This document shows, piece after piece, positions 18,572-28,048 of a DNA stretch of 64,000 nt. How positions within the stretch are numbered: position 1 is the first letter of the stretch; every line of letters starts with the position of its first letter. The notes below the pieces were generated by a model, which saw only the letters and a program-made list of their open reading frames with translations, ran no database searches and was not told the origin of the DNA. This stretch comes from Pseudonocardia thermophila (GTDB lineage Bacteria; Actinomycetota; Actinomycetes; Mycobacteriales; Pseudonocardiaceae), in assembly GCF_900142365.1 (NCBI RefSeq), contig NZ_FRAP01000013.1, positions 1 through 64,000 of the forward strand, read 5' to 3'. Position numbers and translations under genes: made by a program.

Positions 18572-20887
18572 GTGGTCCCGAGCTCGACCTACCGCTACCA
18601 GTTCTCGAAGGACCAGACCTTCGCCGACGCCGTACAGCTGCTGCCGTACCTGCACGCGCTGGGCGTCGGGGCGCTGTACGCGTCGCCGTTGCTGGAGGCG
18701 GGTCCCGGGTCCAACCACGGCTACGACGTCGTCGACCCCACCCGGACGTCCGCCGAGCGCGGCGGCGAACAGGGCAGGCGCGCGCTGCTCGACGCGGTGC
18801 GCAGCCACGGCATGGGGTTCGTGCTCGACATCGTGCCCAACCACGTCGGCGTCCAGGTACCGAAGATCAATCCGTGGTGGTGGGACGTGCTGCGGCTCGG
18901 GCGCGAGTCGCCGTACGCGGACTTCTTCGACATCGACTGGTCGGCCGGACCGATCCTGCTGCCGGTGCTGGACGCGGACGAGGAGAAGGCGCTCGCCGAA
19001 CTGACCCTCTCCCCCGACGGCACCGAGCTGCACTACTACGAGCACGCCGCGCCCGTCGCCCCCGGCACCGGCGGCGGCACCCCGCAGGAGGTGCACGAGC
19101 GCCAGCACTACCGCTTCGCCTCGTGGAAACGCGGCGCGGCGGAGCTGAACTACCGGCGTTTCTTCGACGTCTCCGCGCTGGCGGCGGTGCGGGTGGAGCG
19201 CCCGGAGGTGTTCGAGGCGACCCACCGGGAGATCCTGCGCTGGGTGGCCGAGGGCGACGTCGACGGCATCCGCGTCGACCACCCGGACGGGCTGGCCGAT
19301 CCCGGCGGCTACCTGCGGCGGCTGCGGGCGGCGCTCGGCCCGGACCGCTGGCTGCTGGTGGAGAAGATCCTGGGCCCCGGCGAGCAGCTGCCGACGTCGT
19401 GGCCGGTCGACGGCACGTCCGGGTACGAGGCGCTGCGCGAGATCCAAGCGGTGCTGGTCGACCCGTCCGGCGCGGGGCTGCTCACCCAGTTCGCCGCCGA
19501 GCACACCGGCGGCAAGCAGGCTCTGCACACGGTCGAGCACGACGCCAAGCTGGAGGTGGCGCGCACGATCCTGGAGGCCGAGGTCCGCCGGATCGCCGCG
19601 CTGCTGCCCGACGACGGCACCGCGGACGGGATCGAGCGCAACCGGGAGGCCGTCGCGGAGCTGCTGGCCTGCTACCCGGTGTACCGCTCGTACCTGCCGG
19701 AGGGGCGGGAGGCGCTGGACGTCGCCGTGTCGGCGGCCCGGGTGCGCCGCCCCGACCTGGCCGACGTCCTGCGCGCCATCCACGCCGGGATGGTCACCGA
19801 CCCGGACGGGCCGCTGGCCACCCGCGTGCAGCAGACGTCCGGCATGGTGATGGCCAAGGGCGTGGAGGACACCGCGTTCTACCGCTGGAACCGGTTCATC
19901 GCGCTCAACGAGGTCGGCGGGGCACCGGACCGGTTCGGCTGCTCCCTCGCCGAGTTCCACGCCGCCCAGGCCGCCCGCGCGGCGTCGTGGCCGGCCACGA
20001 TGACCACGCTGTCGACGCACGACACCAAGCGCTCCGAGGACGTGCGGGCGCGGCTGGCGGTGCTCGCGGAGATCCCCGGGGAGTGGATCGAGCGGATGCG
20101 CCGCTGGGCCGCCCGGCACCCGCTGCCCGAGCGCTCGCTGGAGCTGCTGGCCTGGCAGACCGTCGTCGGGGCCTGGCCGATCCCCGAGCAGCGATTGGTC
20201 GACTACCTGCGCAAGGCGTCGAAGGAGGCCAAGCTCGTCACCAGCCACGTCGAGCCGTCGGAGGAAGCCGACGAGCAGATCGCGGCCTGGCCGGGCGAGG
20301 TGCTCGCCGATGCGGAGCTGGTGGCCGAGATCGAGGAGTTCGTGGCGCGCATCGCCGGGCCGGGCTGGTCGAACTCGCTGGCGCAGAAGCTGCTGCAGAT
20401 CGCCGGGCCGGGGGTGCCCGACGTGTACCAGGGCACCGAGCTGTTCGAGTACTCGCTCGTCGACCCGGACAACCGGCGCCCGGTCGACTGGGCGCGGCGC
20501 ACGGAGCTGCTGGACCGCATCGACGCCGGCGAACTGCCCGAGATCGACGCGTCCGGCGCGGCGAAGCTGCTGGTCACGGCCACCGCACTGCGGCTGCGCC
20601 GGTTCCGGCCCGAGGTGTTCACCGGATACCGGCCCGTGTACGCGGAGGGCGAGGCGGCCGAGCACGCGGTCGCGTTCGCGCGCTCGTCCCACCTGGTCGC
20701 CGTGGCTACCCGGCTGCCGGTGGGGCTGGAGCGGCGCGGCGGCTGGGGCGACACCGTCCTGCCGCTGCCCGGCGGCGCCGACGACTGGCACGACATGATC
20801 ACCGACGAGCCGGTGGCGGGCAGCTGCCCGCGGCTGGCCGAGCTGCTGCGCCGCTACCCGGTGGCGCTGCTGGCCCGCCCGCTCTGA
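18572..20887 (+). CDS. treY: Maltooligosyl trehalose synthase
   Basis: A 771-residue GH13 enzyme that isomerises the reducing-end glucose of maltodextrins into a trehalosyl unit. It begins with the TYRYQFSKDQTFADA entry typical of TreY. It has SNHGYDVVDP, DIVPNHVGV, the nucleophile in DGIRVDHPDGL, the acid/base Glu in WLLVEKILGPGEQLP and late STHDTKRSEDVRAR. The GTG start has CAGGAG about 8 bases upstream. It lies between glgX and treZ in the operon. Confidence 0.96.
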   Translation: MVPSSTYRYQFSKDQTFADAVQLLPYLHALGVGALYASPLLEAGPGSNHGYDVVDPTRTSAERGGEQGRRALLDAVRSHGMGFVLDIVPNHVGVQVPKINPWWWDVLRLGRESPYADFFDIDWSAGPILLPVLDADEEKALAELTLSPDGTELHYYEHAAPVAPGTGGGTPQEVHERQHYRFASWKRGAAELNYRRFFDVSALAAVRVERPEVFEATHREILRWVAEGDVDGIRVDHPDGLADPGGYLRRLRAALGPDRWLLVEKILGPGEQLPTSWPVDGTSGYEALREIQAVLVDPSGAGLLTQFAAEHTGGKQALHTVEHDAKLEVARTILEAEVRRIAALLPDDGTADGIERNREAVAELLACYPVYRSYLPEGREALDVAVSAARVRRPDLADVLRAIHAGMVTDPDGPLATRVQQTSGMVMAKGVEDTAFYRWNRFIALNEVGGAPDRFGCSLAEFHAAQAARAASWPATMTTLSTHDTKRSEDVRARLAVLAEIPGEWIERMRRWAARHPLPERSLELLAWQTVVGAWPIPEQRLVDYLRKASKEAKLVTSHVEPSEEADEQIAAWPGEVLADAELVAEIEEFVARIAGPGWSNSLAQKLLQIAGPGVPDVYQGTELFEYSLVDPDNRRPVDWARRTELLDRIDAGELPEIDASGAAKLLVTATALRLRRFRPEVFTGYRPVYAEGEAAEHAVAFARSSHLVAVATRLPVGLERRGGWGDTVLPLPGGADDWHDMITDEPVAGSCPRLAELLRRYPVALLARPL

Positions 20888-20969
20888 GCGCACCGGCCCG
20901 CACTCGACCGCCGTCGCGCACACCGCCCCCTGGCGAGCGCGGGCGGCGAGCGTTCGGCACGATCACGGG

Positions 20970-22715
20970 GTGACGGACTTCGCGGTGTGGGCCCCTGCGC
21001 GGGAGAAGGTTCAGGTACTCGTCGACGGAACGGCGTACCCCATGCGGCGCGACGGCGCCGGCTGGTGGCACGCCTCCGTCGCCGACGCCGGACCGGGTAG
21101 CGCGTACGCGTTCCTGCTCGACGACGAGCCCGATCCGCTGCCCGATCCGCGGTCGCTGTGGCAGCCGAACGGCGTGCACGGTGCGTCGCGCGTCTACGAC
21201 CAGAACGCGCACCTGTGGGCCGATCTCGGCTGGACCGGGAAGCAGCTGGCCGGCAGCGTGCTCTACGAGATGCACATCGGCACGTTCACCCCCGAGGGAA
21301 CGTTCGACGCGGCGATCGAGAAGCTCGACCACCTGGTGCGGCTGGGCATCGACATGGTCGAGGTGCTGCCGGTCAACGCCGTCGACGGGCCGCGCAACTG
21401 GGGCTACGACGGCGTCGGCTGGTACGCGGTCACCGAGAACTACGGCGGGCCGGACGCGTTCAAGCGGTTCGTGGAGGCCTGCCACGTGCGCGGGCTGGGC
21501 GTCTGCCTGGACGTCGTCTACAACCACCTCGGTCCGTCCGGCGCCTACCTCGACCGGTTCGGGCCGTACTTCGCCGGCAACAACATCTGGGGCCCGACCG
21601 TCAACCTCGACGGGCCGGGCTCGGAGGTGGTGCGCCGCTACATCATCGACAACGCGCTGATGTGGTTCCGCGACTTCCACGTCGACGCGCTGCGGCTCGA
21701 CGCGGTGCACGCGCTGCGCGACACCCGCGCCCAGCACCTGCTGGAGCAGCTGGCCGTCGAGGTGGAGGCGCTGTCGGTGCACCTCGGGCGGCCGCTGTCG
21801 CTGATCGCCGAGTCGGACCTGAACGACCCGAAGCTGATCACCGCGCGGGAGGGCGGTGGCTACGGGCTGACCGCGCAGTGGTGCGACGACGTCCACCACA
21901 GCCTGCACGCAGTGCTCACCCGGGAGTCGCAGGGCTACTACGCGGACTTCGCCGCGGCCGATCTCGCCGGGCTCGCGCACGTGTTCACCCGCGCGTTCCT
22001 GCACGAGGGCACCTGGTCGAGCTTCCGGCGGCGCAACCACGGCGCCCCGGTCGACACCCGGCGCATCCCCGGTCACCGGTTCGTCGCCTACCTGCAGAAC
22101 CACGACCAGATCGGCAACCGCGCCACCGGCGACCGGCTCACCCACACCCTCTCCCCCGGTCTGCTGGCGTGCGGAGCGGCGCTGCTGATGTGCTCACCGT
22201 TCACCCCCATGCTGTTCATGGGTGAGGAGTGGGGCGCGCGCACCCCGTGGCAGTTCTTCTCGTACTTCCCCGACGAGAACCTGCGCAACGCCGTGCGGGA
22301 GGGGCGGTTCGCGGAGTTCGCCGAGCACGGCTGGGGCGACGTCGAGGTACCCGACCCGAACGACGAGGCGACGTTCCGCGACTCGAAACTCGACTGGGAC
22401 GAGCTGAACCAGGAGCCGCACGCCACCCTGCTGCAGCTGTACATCGAGCTGATCGCGCTGCGGAAGCGGTTCCCCGAGCTGTCCGACCCGTGGCTGGACG
22501 ACGTCGAGGTGGACGTCTCCGAGGGCACTGGGGACCGCACGGTGGTGCTGCACCGCGGGCGGCTGCGGCTGCTGTGCAACCTGGGGCAGGCCGAGGTCAC
22601 CCTCGAGCTGGGGCAGCGGATCGAGCGGATCCTGCTGGCCTCGGAGCCGGTGGAGGCGCTCGGTGACGCGATCACGATGGGGCCGGAGCGGTTCGCGGTG
22701 GTGATGGTGGCATGA
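20970..22715 (+). CDS. treZ: Maltooligosyl trehalose trehalohydrolase
   Basis: A 581-residue GH13 enzyme releasing free trehalose from the product of TreY. It has an N-terminal E-set domain, then VLYEMHIGTFTPEGTF, DVVYNHLGPSG, nucleophile LRLDAVHALRD, acid/base LIAESDLND and LQNHDQIGNRATGDR. The GTG start gives FAVWAPAREKVQVL, as in the family. Its stop overlaps the next gene's ATG (ATGA), so the fusion gene downstream is translationally coupled. Confidence 0.96.
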   Translation: MTDFAVWAPAREKVQVLVDGTAYPMRRDGAGWWHASVADAGPGSAYAFLLDDEPDPLPDPRSLWQPNGVHGASRVYDQNAHLWADLGWTGKQLAGSVLYEMHIGTFTPEGTFDAAIEKLDHLVRLGIDMVEVLPVNAVDGPRNWGYDGVGWYAVTENYGGPDAFKRFVEACHVRGLGVCLDVVYNHLGPSGAYLDRFGPYFAGNNIWGPTVNLDGPGSEVVRRYIIDNALMWFRDFHVDALRLDAVHALRDTRAQHLLEQLAVEVEALSVHLGRPLSLIAESDLNDPKLITAREGGGYGLTAQWCDDVHHSLHAVLTRESQGYYADFAAADLAGLAHVFTRAFLHEGTWSSFRRRNHGAPVDTRRIPGHRFVAYLQNHDQIGNRATGDRLTHTLSPGLLACGAALLMCSPFTPMLFMGEEWGARTPWQFFSYFPDENLRNAVREGRFAEFAEHGWGDVEVPDPNDEATFRDSKLDWDELNQEPHATLLQLYIELIALRKRFPELSDPWLDDVEVDVSEGTGDRTVVLHRGRLRLLCNLGQAEVTLELGQRIERILLASEPVEALGDAITMGPERFAVVMVA

Positions 22716-23332
22716 GCATCGGCCCGGCGTTCGGCGGCGGGCGCACGTTCGTCGACGCGACGGGCGCCCCGGTGCCGCTGCGCGGGCCCGTCCGGCGGGT
22801 CGTGGCGAGCGATCCCTCGGTGGGCGCGCTCTTGCTCGAGATCGGGGCAGCCGTCGTCGGGTGCGCCGGGCGGCTCGGTGACGTGCCGTCGGTGGGCGAG
22901 GCCCGCCGGCCCGACGCCGCGCGGGTGGCCGCCCTGCGGCCGGACGCCGTGATCACCGGCTGTCGGGAGGGGCGGCACGATCTCGCTCAACCGGGTACCG
23001 TCGATGCGCTGCGGCGGATCGCCCCGGTGATCGCCGTGGACGTGGCCCGGTCGGATGGGGCGGTCGCGCGGGCCGACCTGCGGGCGCTGCTCGGGTCGAC
23101 GGGGAGGACCGGCGTCGATCCCCTGGGCGAGCTGGACGAGGAAGCGGCCGCGCACGGCCTGGAGCGGCTGGGCCCACGGGCGGCGGCGCTCGTGCGGGAG
23201 GTGGCTCGCACCGGGCGGCCTGCGCTGCTCACCGACGACGGCCGGGCGGTCGCCGCGATCGTCGACATCGCGGACTACCGGCGGCTGCAGGAGCTCGTGG
23301 AGCTGGTGCGGGAGCTGCGACTGGGGAAGTGA
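22712..23332 (+). CDS. Fusion of a periplasmic-binding-like lobe with a Phd/YefM antitoxin-like domain
   Basis: A 206-residue protein of unknown function. Residues about 8-115 resemble the N-terminal lobe of FecB/BtuF-type metal or siderophore binding proteins (TFVDATGAPVPL, RRVVASDPS, VPSVGEARRPDAARVAALRPDAVI). There is no signal peptide and no second lobe. Residues about 155-206 resemble Phd/YefM antitoxins (LVREVARTGRPALLTDDGRAVAAIVDIADYRRLQEL). No toxin gene is adjacent. It starts inside the treZ stop codon (ATGA). Both domain calls are by eye; the coupling to trehalose genes is clear, the role is not. Confidence 0.7.
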   Translation: MSIGPAFGGGRTFVDATGAPVPLRGPVRRVVASDPSVGALLLEIGAAVVGCAGRLGDVPSVGEARRPDAARVAALRPDAVITGCREGRHDLAQPGTVDALRRIAPVIAVDVARSDGAVARADLRALLGSTGRTGVDPLGELDEEAAAHGLERLGPRAAALVREVARTGRPALLTDDGRAVAAIVDIADYRRLQELVELVRELRLGK

Positions 23333-23337
23333 GGCCG

Positions 23338-23400
23338 CGTCGAGAACGAGGTTCCGGCGATTTCGAATCGTTTCGATCGACCACGACTTCGTTCTCGGCG
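23338..23400. terminator. 63-bp CGTCGAGAACGA inverted-repeat element, copy 1
   Basis: The left end CGTCGAGAACGA pairs with the right end TCGTTCTCGGCG (11 of 12). The interior carries TTTCGAATCGTTTCG. It lies between two convergent stops, so it can serve as a bidirectional terminator. Related copies are at 24677-24738 and 36592-36654. Confidence 0.6.
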
Positions 23401-23413
23401 TGAACCCCGGCTT

Positions 23414-23770
23414 TCAGGTTTCACCCAGGGCGTTCATCGTGCGGGCCAGTTCCGCACGGCGGCGGTGCAGCTCGGTGATCCGCCGGTCGAGCGCGGCGAG
23501 GCGTTCGGCGTAGGTGCGCCGCGCCGGCTCGGGATCCGCGCAGGGCTCGCCGGGAACAGCGTCGAGGCACGGAGAGAGACGGGCGACGTCGGCGAGGTTG
23601 AGCCCGCTCGCGAGCAGGGCGGTGATGGCGCGGACCCGGCGGACGGCGGGCTCGTCGTAGTCGCGCCAGCCGTTGGCGGTCCGCGTCGAGTGCAGGAGCC
23701 CGTGCTGCTCGTAGTGCCGCAGCGAGCGCTGGCTCACCCCGGTGCGCTCGGCCAGCTCGCCGATCCGCAT
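23414..23770 (-). CDS. MerR family transcriptional regulator
   Basis: A 118-residue regulator. The N-terminal winged helix (MRIGELAERTGVSQRSLRHYEQHGLL, then GWRDYDEPAV) is followed by a linker with two cysteines (SPCLDAVPGEPC) and a coiled coil (AERLAALDRRITELHRRRAEL) for dimerisation. ATG 23770 is chosen at the domain start; an in-frame GTG lies two codons upstream. It is divergent from an SDR gene, and the spacer holds a perfect dyad and an array of half-site-like repeats, so it probably controls the SDR. Confidence 0.9.
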   Translation of the reverse strand: MRIGELAERTGVSQRSLRHYEQHGLLHSTRTANGWRDYDEPAVRRVRAITALLASGLNLADVARLSPCLDAVPGEPCADPEPARRTYAERLAALDRRITELHRRRAELARTMNALGET

Positions 23771-23799
23771 GATCACCGCCCTTCCCGACGCGAGGTCGA

Positions 23800-23888
23800 C
23801 TCGACCTTGCCACTCGACCTTGCCCTTGATCCTGCCACTCGACCTTGCCATTGACCCTGCAACTTGATCTCGCTACTTGACCCTGCCA
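23800..23888. repeat. Seven degenerate 12-13-bp direct repeats (CTYGACCYTGCCA) in the MerR/SDR spacer
   Basis: Units begin at 23800, 23813, 23825, 23838, 23851, 23863 and 23876. Examples are CTCGACCTTGCCA, CTTGATCCTGCCA and CTTGACCCTGCCA. The last unit is the left arm of the dyad at 23880-23901, so the repeats look like tandem copies of an operator half-site. Confidence 0.7.
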
Positions 23889-23901
23889 CCAGTGGCAGGG
23901 T
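23880..23901. promoter_or_regulatory. Perfect 10-bp dyad, probable MerR operator
   Basis: ACCCTGCCAC is followed by CA and then its exact reverse complement GTGGCAGGGT. It sits just upstream of the SDR -10 box TAGCGT (23904-23909), the position expected for a MerR-type operator. The assignment to the adjacent regulator is inferred. Confidence 0.6.
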
Positions 23902-23916
23902 CCTAGCGTCCGGGTC

Positions 23917-24669
23917 ATGACCGCAGACTCCACACCTCGGACCGCGCTGGTCACCGGCGGTGGCTCAGGCATCGGCCGGGCGGCGGCGCTGGCCCTGGCC
24001 GCCGCCGGGCACGACGTCCTCGTGGTCGGCCGCCGGGAGCAGCCGCTGCGGGACACCGCCGCGGCGCACCCCGGGATCCGCCACCTCGTCGCCGACGTGA
24101 GCACCACGGCCGGAGCGGAAGCGGCCGTCGACGCCGCCGTGGAGGCGCACGGTCGGCTCGACGTCCTGGTCAACAACGCCGCGATCCTCGTCCCCGCTCC
24201 GCTGGAGGAGATCGACGAGGACGCCGCGCAGCAGGTCTGGCGCACCAACATCCTCGCGCCCGCGCTGCTGGCGAAGGCCGCGCTGCCGCACCTGGCCGCC
24301 GCCCGCGGCGCGATCGTCAACGTGTCCAGCAGCTTCGGTTCCCGGCCTGCGCCTGGCGCGAGCCTGTACGGCGCCAGCAAGGCCGCACTGGAGCAGCTCA
24401 CCCGCAGCTGGGCGCTCGAGCTCGCCGACCGCGGGGTCCGGGTGAACGCGATCGCCCCCGGCCCCACGGAGAGCGAGGCGCTGGCCCGCACCGGGCTGCC
24501 CGACGAAGTGATCGAACGGATCAAGGCCGTGGAGCGCAGCCGGGTGCCGCTCGGCCGGCGCGGGACGCCCGAGGACGTGGCCCGCTGGGTGGTGGCGTTC
24601 GCCGACCCCGCCGCCGGCTGGATCACCGGCCAGGTACTCGGCGTGGACGGCGGATTCGGGTTGCGGTGA
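23917..24669 (+). CDS. SDR family oxidoreductase
   Basis: A 250-residue classical short-chain dehydrogenase. It has the nucleotide motif TGGGSGIG (about 14-21), NNAA, the catalytic Ser in NVSSSFG, YGASK and the NAIAPGPTESEA loop. Arg residues after the second strand (GRREQ) suggest NADP preference. The substrate is unknown. The ATG lies 7 bases after TAGCGT, so it is probably leaderless, with a regulated promoter next to the MerR gene. Confidence 0.92.
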   Translation: MTADSTPRTALVTGGGSGIGRAAALALAAAGHDVLVVGRREQPLRDTAAAHPGIRHLVADVSTTAGAEAAVDAAVEAHGRLDVLVNNAAILVPAPLEEIDEDAAQQVWRTNILAPALLAKAALPHLAAARGAIVNVSSSFGSRPAPGASLYGASKAALEQLTRSWALELADRGVRVNAIAPGPTESEALARTGLPDEVIERIKAVERSRVPLGRRGTPEDVARWVVAFADPAAGWITGQVLGVDGGFGLR

Positions 24670-24676
24670 GTGCGAT

Positions 24677-24738
24677 GTCGAGAACGACGTTACCGAGGAC
24701 CGAAACGATTCGAAAACGCCCCAGCTTCGTTCTCGGCG
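24677..24738. terminator. 62-bp CGTCGAGAACGA-family element, copy 2 (inverted)
   Basis: The left end GTCGAGAACGA and right end TCGTTCTCGGCG match copy 1. The interior, read as reverse complement, shares TTTCGAATCGTTTCG with copy 1, so this is the same element in the opposite orientation. It lies between the convergent SDR and mdh stops. Confidence 0.6.
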
Positions 24739-24802
24739 CAGCAACCCGGGCATGGCTCTGCCCCGACCACCTACCGGTGGCCGGGGCCGGGCCAGGGATG
24801 GC

Positions 24803-25855
<1,053 letters not shown>

Positions 25856-25892
25856 TTACGGGGTGGATCACATCCGCCGCTACGGTGGCGCG

Positions 25893-27056
25893 ATGGCCGT
25901 ATCGCCCGACCTCGGTGCGACTCCGCTCGCCGAGCGCCGCCCGGCTCCCGATCTCGCGCGCGGCGGCATGCTGCTGCTCATCGCGCTCGCGAACGTCCAC
26001 GTCTACCTCTACGGCGCGCCGATCGGCCCGCGCGGCTACCCGGCCGAACTCTCCCCCGCCGACCGAGTGGTGGTGCTCGTCCAGCTGATGTTCGTCGACG
26101 GGCGGGCGTATCCGCTCTTCGGGCTGCTGTTCGGCTACGGCGTCACCCAGCTGGCGCGACGCCGCTTCGCCGCCGGTGCACCCGCCGCCCGGGTCGTGCA
26201 CATCGTGCGCCGCCGCGGCGCGTGGCTGATCCTCATCGGGGCCGGCCACGCCGCGCTGCTGTGGTCGGGCGACATCGTCGGCGCGTACGGCCTGCTGGCG
26301 CTGCTGCTGGCCGGTCCGCTGGTCCGTGCGTCCGACCGCGCGCTGAAGGTCCTCGCGGGTGCGGCGATCGCCGTGATGTCGCTGGTCTACGCCGGTAGCG
26401 GCGTGCCCGTTCCCGGGGATGCGTTCCTCGCCTCGATGACGGAACCGGACCCGTTCACGGCCGCGCTGATCCGCCTCGCCGAGTGGGGCACGTCGAGCAC
26501 GCCGCTGCAGGCCGCGAGCCTGCTCGGGCCGGTCGCGATCGGCGTCGTCGCCGCCCGGACCGGGGTCCTCGACGATCCGCAGCGCCACCGCGCGCTGCTC
26601 GTGCGGGCGGCGGTGCTCGGGATCGCCGGTGCCGCTCTGCTCGGGCTGCCGCTGGCGCTGATGGGCGCCCAGCTGTGGCACCCGGACCTCGGTGTCGTCC
26701 TGCTCGCGGGCATCGCGCACGGGTTCGGCGGCTACCTCGGCGGGATCGGCTACGCCGCCGCGTTCGGGCTGCTCGCGATCCGGGTCACCGCCACCGGCGG
26801 CGGCGCGGTGAGCGGGGCGCTGCTGGCCTGCGGCCGCCGGTCGCTGTCCTGCTACCTCGCCCAGTCGGTGGCTTTCGCCTTCCTCCCGGCGTGGACGTTC
26901 GGCGTCGGCTCGCGGATCGGGCTGTGGCAGGCGGCGCTGATCGGGTTCAGCGCGTGGCTGGTCATCCTCGTCATCGCCGACGTCAGCGAGCGGCGCGGGA
27001 CGCGCGGCCCGGCCGAGGTGCTGCTGCGCCGACTGACGTACGGCCCGCACCGCTGA
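25893..27056 (+). CDS. DUF418 family membrane protein
   Basis: A 387-residue protein with about nine or ten hydrophobic segments. It shows the DUF418-type N-terminus (DLARGGMLLLIALANVHVYL), FGYGVTQLARR, and near the C-terminus the GRRSLSCYLAQSV segment typical of these proteins. Function is unknown; some members are acyltransferase-like. ATG 25893 lies 6 bases after TACGGT (25881-25886), so it is probably leaderless. An upstream in-frame start would overlap the divergent mdh gene. Confidence 0.82.
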   Translation: MAVSPDLGATPLAERRPAPDLARGGMLLLIALANVHVYLYGAPIGPRGYPAELSPADRVVVLVQLMFVDGRAYPLFGLLFGYGVTQLARRRFAAGAPAARVVHIVRRRGAWLILIGAGHAALLWSGDIVGAYGLLALLLAGPLVRASDRALKVLAGAAIAVMSLVYAGSGVPVPGDAFLASMTEPDPFTAALIRLAEWGTSSTPLQAASLLGPVAIGVVAARTGVLDDPQRHRALLVRAAVLGIAGAALLGLPLALMGAQLWHPDLGVVLLAGIAHGFGGYLGGIGYAAAFGLLAIRVTATGGGAVSGALLACGRRSLSCYLAQSVAFAFLPAWTFGVGSRIGLWQAALIGFSAWLVILVIADVSERRGTRGPAEVLLRRLTYGPHR

Positions 27057-27077
27057 CGCCGCGCTACGGTGCCCGCC

Positions 27078-27563
27078 ATGAGCCGCCCCGACGATGACCG
27101 GATCGACGGTGACCAGACCGGCGGTGACCGGACCGACCCGCCGTCGTGGGCGGGCGCGCCGGGCTACCACCCGGCCGACGAACCCGCGCCGGAACCCGAT
27201 CCGGCGCCGCCGCGGCCCGGCTATCAGCGGGTGCCCGAGGGCCTGGCGCCGCACGCACCGATGCCCGGAGCGCCGCCCTACCCAGCCGCACCGCCACCGG
27301 ACCTCGCCCCCGGACCGCGCCCCGGCGCCGGGTTCCCGAAGATGCTCGCCGCCACGGCGGTGTGGTGGGTGGCCGGTCTCGTGCTCTCGCTCGCCCTGGC
27401 GCGCTCGCCCGCCGAGGTGGCGGTGTTCACCGGGCTCGCGATCACGGCCGCGGTGGCGCTGTGGCTCGCGCTGCGTCGGCGCGCCGCACGGTTCTGGCAG
27501 CTCGTGCTGGGCGCCGCGCCGCTCGCGGTGCTCGCGTGGCTGGTGTCCGGGGTCCTGCCGTGA
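27078..27563 (+). CDS. Proline-rich small membrane protein, unknown function
   Basis: A 161-residue protein I do not recognise. Residues 1-85 are acidic then very proline-rich (PEPDPAPPRPGYQ, APPYPAAPPPDLAPGP) and probably disordered. Three hydrophobic helices follow (about 92-111, 116-132, 140-160) with a basic LRRRAARFWQ loop. The ATG lies 7 bases after TACGGT (27065-27070). Its stop abuts the stop of the convergent CoA-binding gene (TGATCA). Confidence 0.7.
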   Translation: MSRPDDDRIDGDQTGGDRTDPPSWAGAPGYHPADEPAPEPDPAPPRPGYQRVPEGLAPHAPMPGAPPYPAAPPPDLAPGPRPGAGFPKMLAATAVWWVAGLVLSLALARSPAEVAVFTGLAITAAVALWLALRRRAARFWQLVLGAAPLAVLAWLVSGVLP

Positions 27564-28046
27564 TCAGCCGGCGCGCCGCCGCGAGCTGATCACACCGGTG
27601 TTGAACCCGGCCAGGTGCAGGCCGCCGTGGAACCGGGCGTGCTCCACCTTCAGGCAGCGGTCCATGACGACCTCCAGCCCAGCGGCCTCGGCCCGGCGCG
27701 CGACGTCTTCGTCCCACAGCCCGAACTGCAGCCAGAACGTGCGCACGCCTTCCCCCAGCGCCAGCACCTCGTCGAGCACGCCGGGCAGGTCCTCCTTGCG
27801 GCGGAAGACGTCCACCAGGTCCGGCACGACCGGCAGGTCGGCCAGCGTCTTGTAGACGGGCTGCCCGAGGATCTCGGAGGCGTTGGGGTTGACGAAGTAC
27901 ACGTCGTACGACGTGCTGGCCAGCAGGTAGGTGGCCACGAAGTTGCTGGCCCGCGCCGGGTTCGGCGAAGCGCCCACGACGGCGACCGTGCGGGTGGCGC
28001 GCAGGATCTGCTGGCGGCGGACCGCCGGCGGGTTCTCCCAGCCCAT
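27564..28046 (-). CDS. CoA-binding domain protein (YccU-like)
   Basis: A 160-residue single-domain Rossmann protein of the CoA_binding_2 type. VAVVGASPNPARASNFVATYLL, VYFVNPNASEILGQPVYKTLADLP and a late VVMDRCLKVEH are typical. The biochemical role of the family is unclear. It begins 2 bases after the metY stop and is the last gene of the osmC-metY operon, which suggests a link to sulfur or CoA metabolism. Confidence 0.88.
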   Translation of the reverse strand: MGWENPPAVRRQQILRATRTVAVVGASPNPARASNFVATYLLASTSYDVYFVNPNASEILGQPVYKTLADLPVVPDLVDVFRRKEDLPGVLDEVLALGEGVRTFWLQFGLWDEDVARRAEAAGLEVVMDRCLKVEHARFHGGLHLAGFNTGVISSRRRAG

Positions 28047-28048
28047 GG

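Noticed and set aside
16190..20923. Long minus-strand frames opposite glgX and treY
   Set aside because: No recognisable motifs and His/Arg/Val-rich composition; the plus-strand glycosidases account for the sequence.
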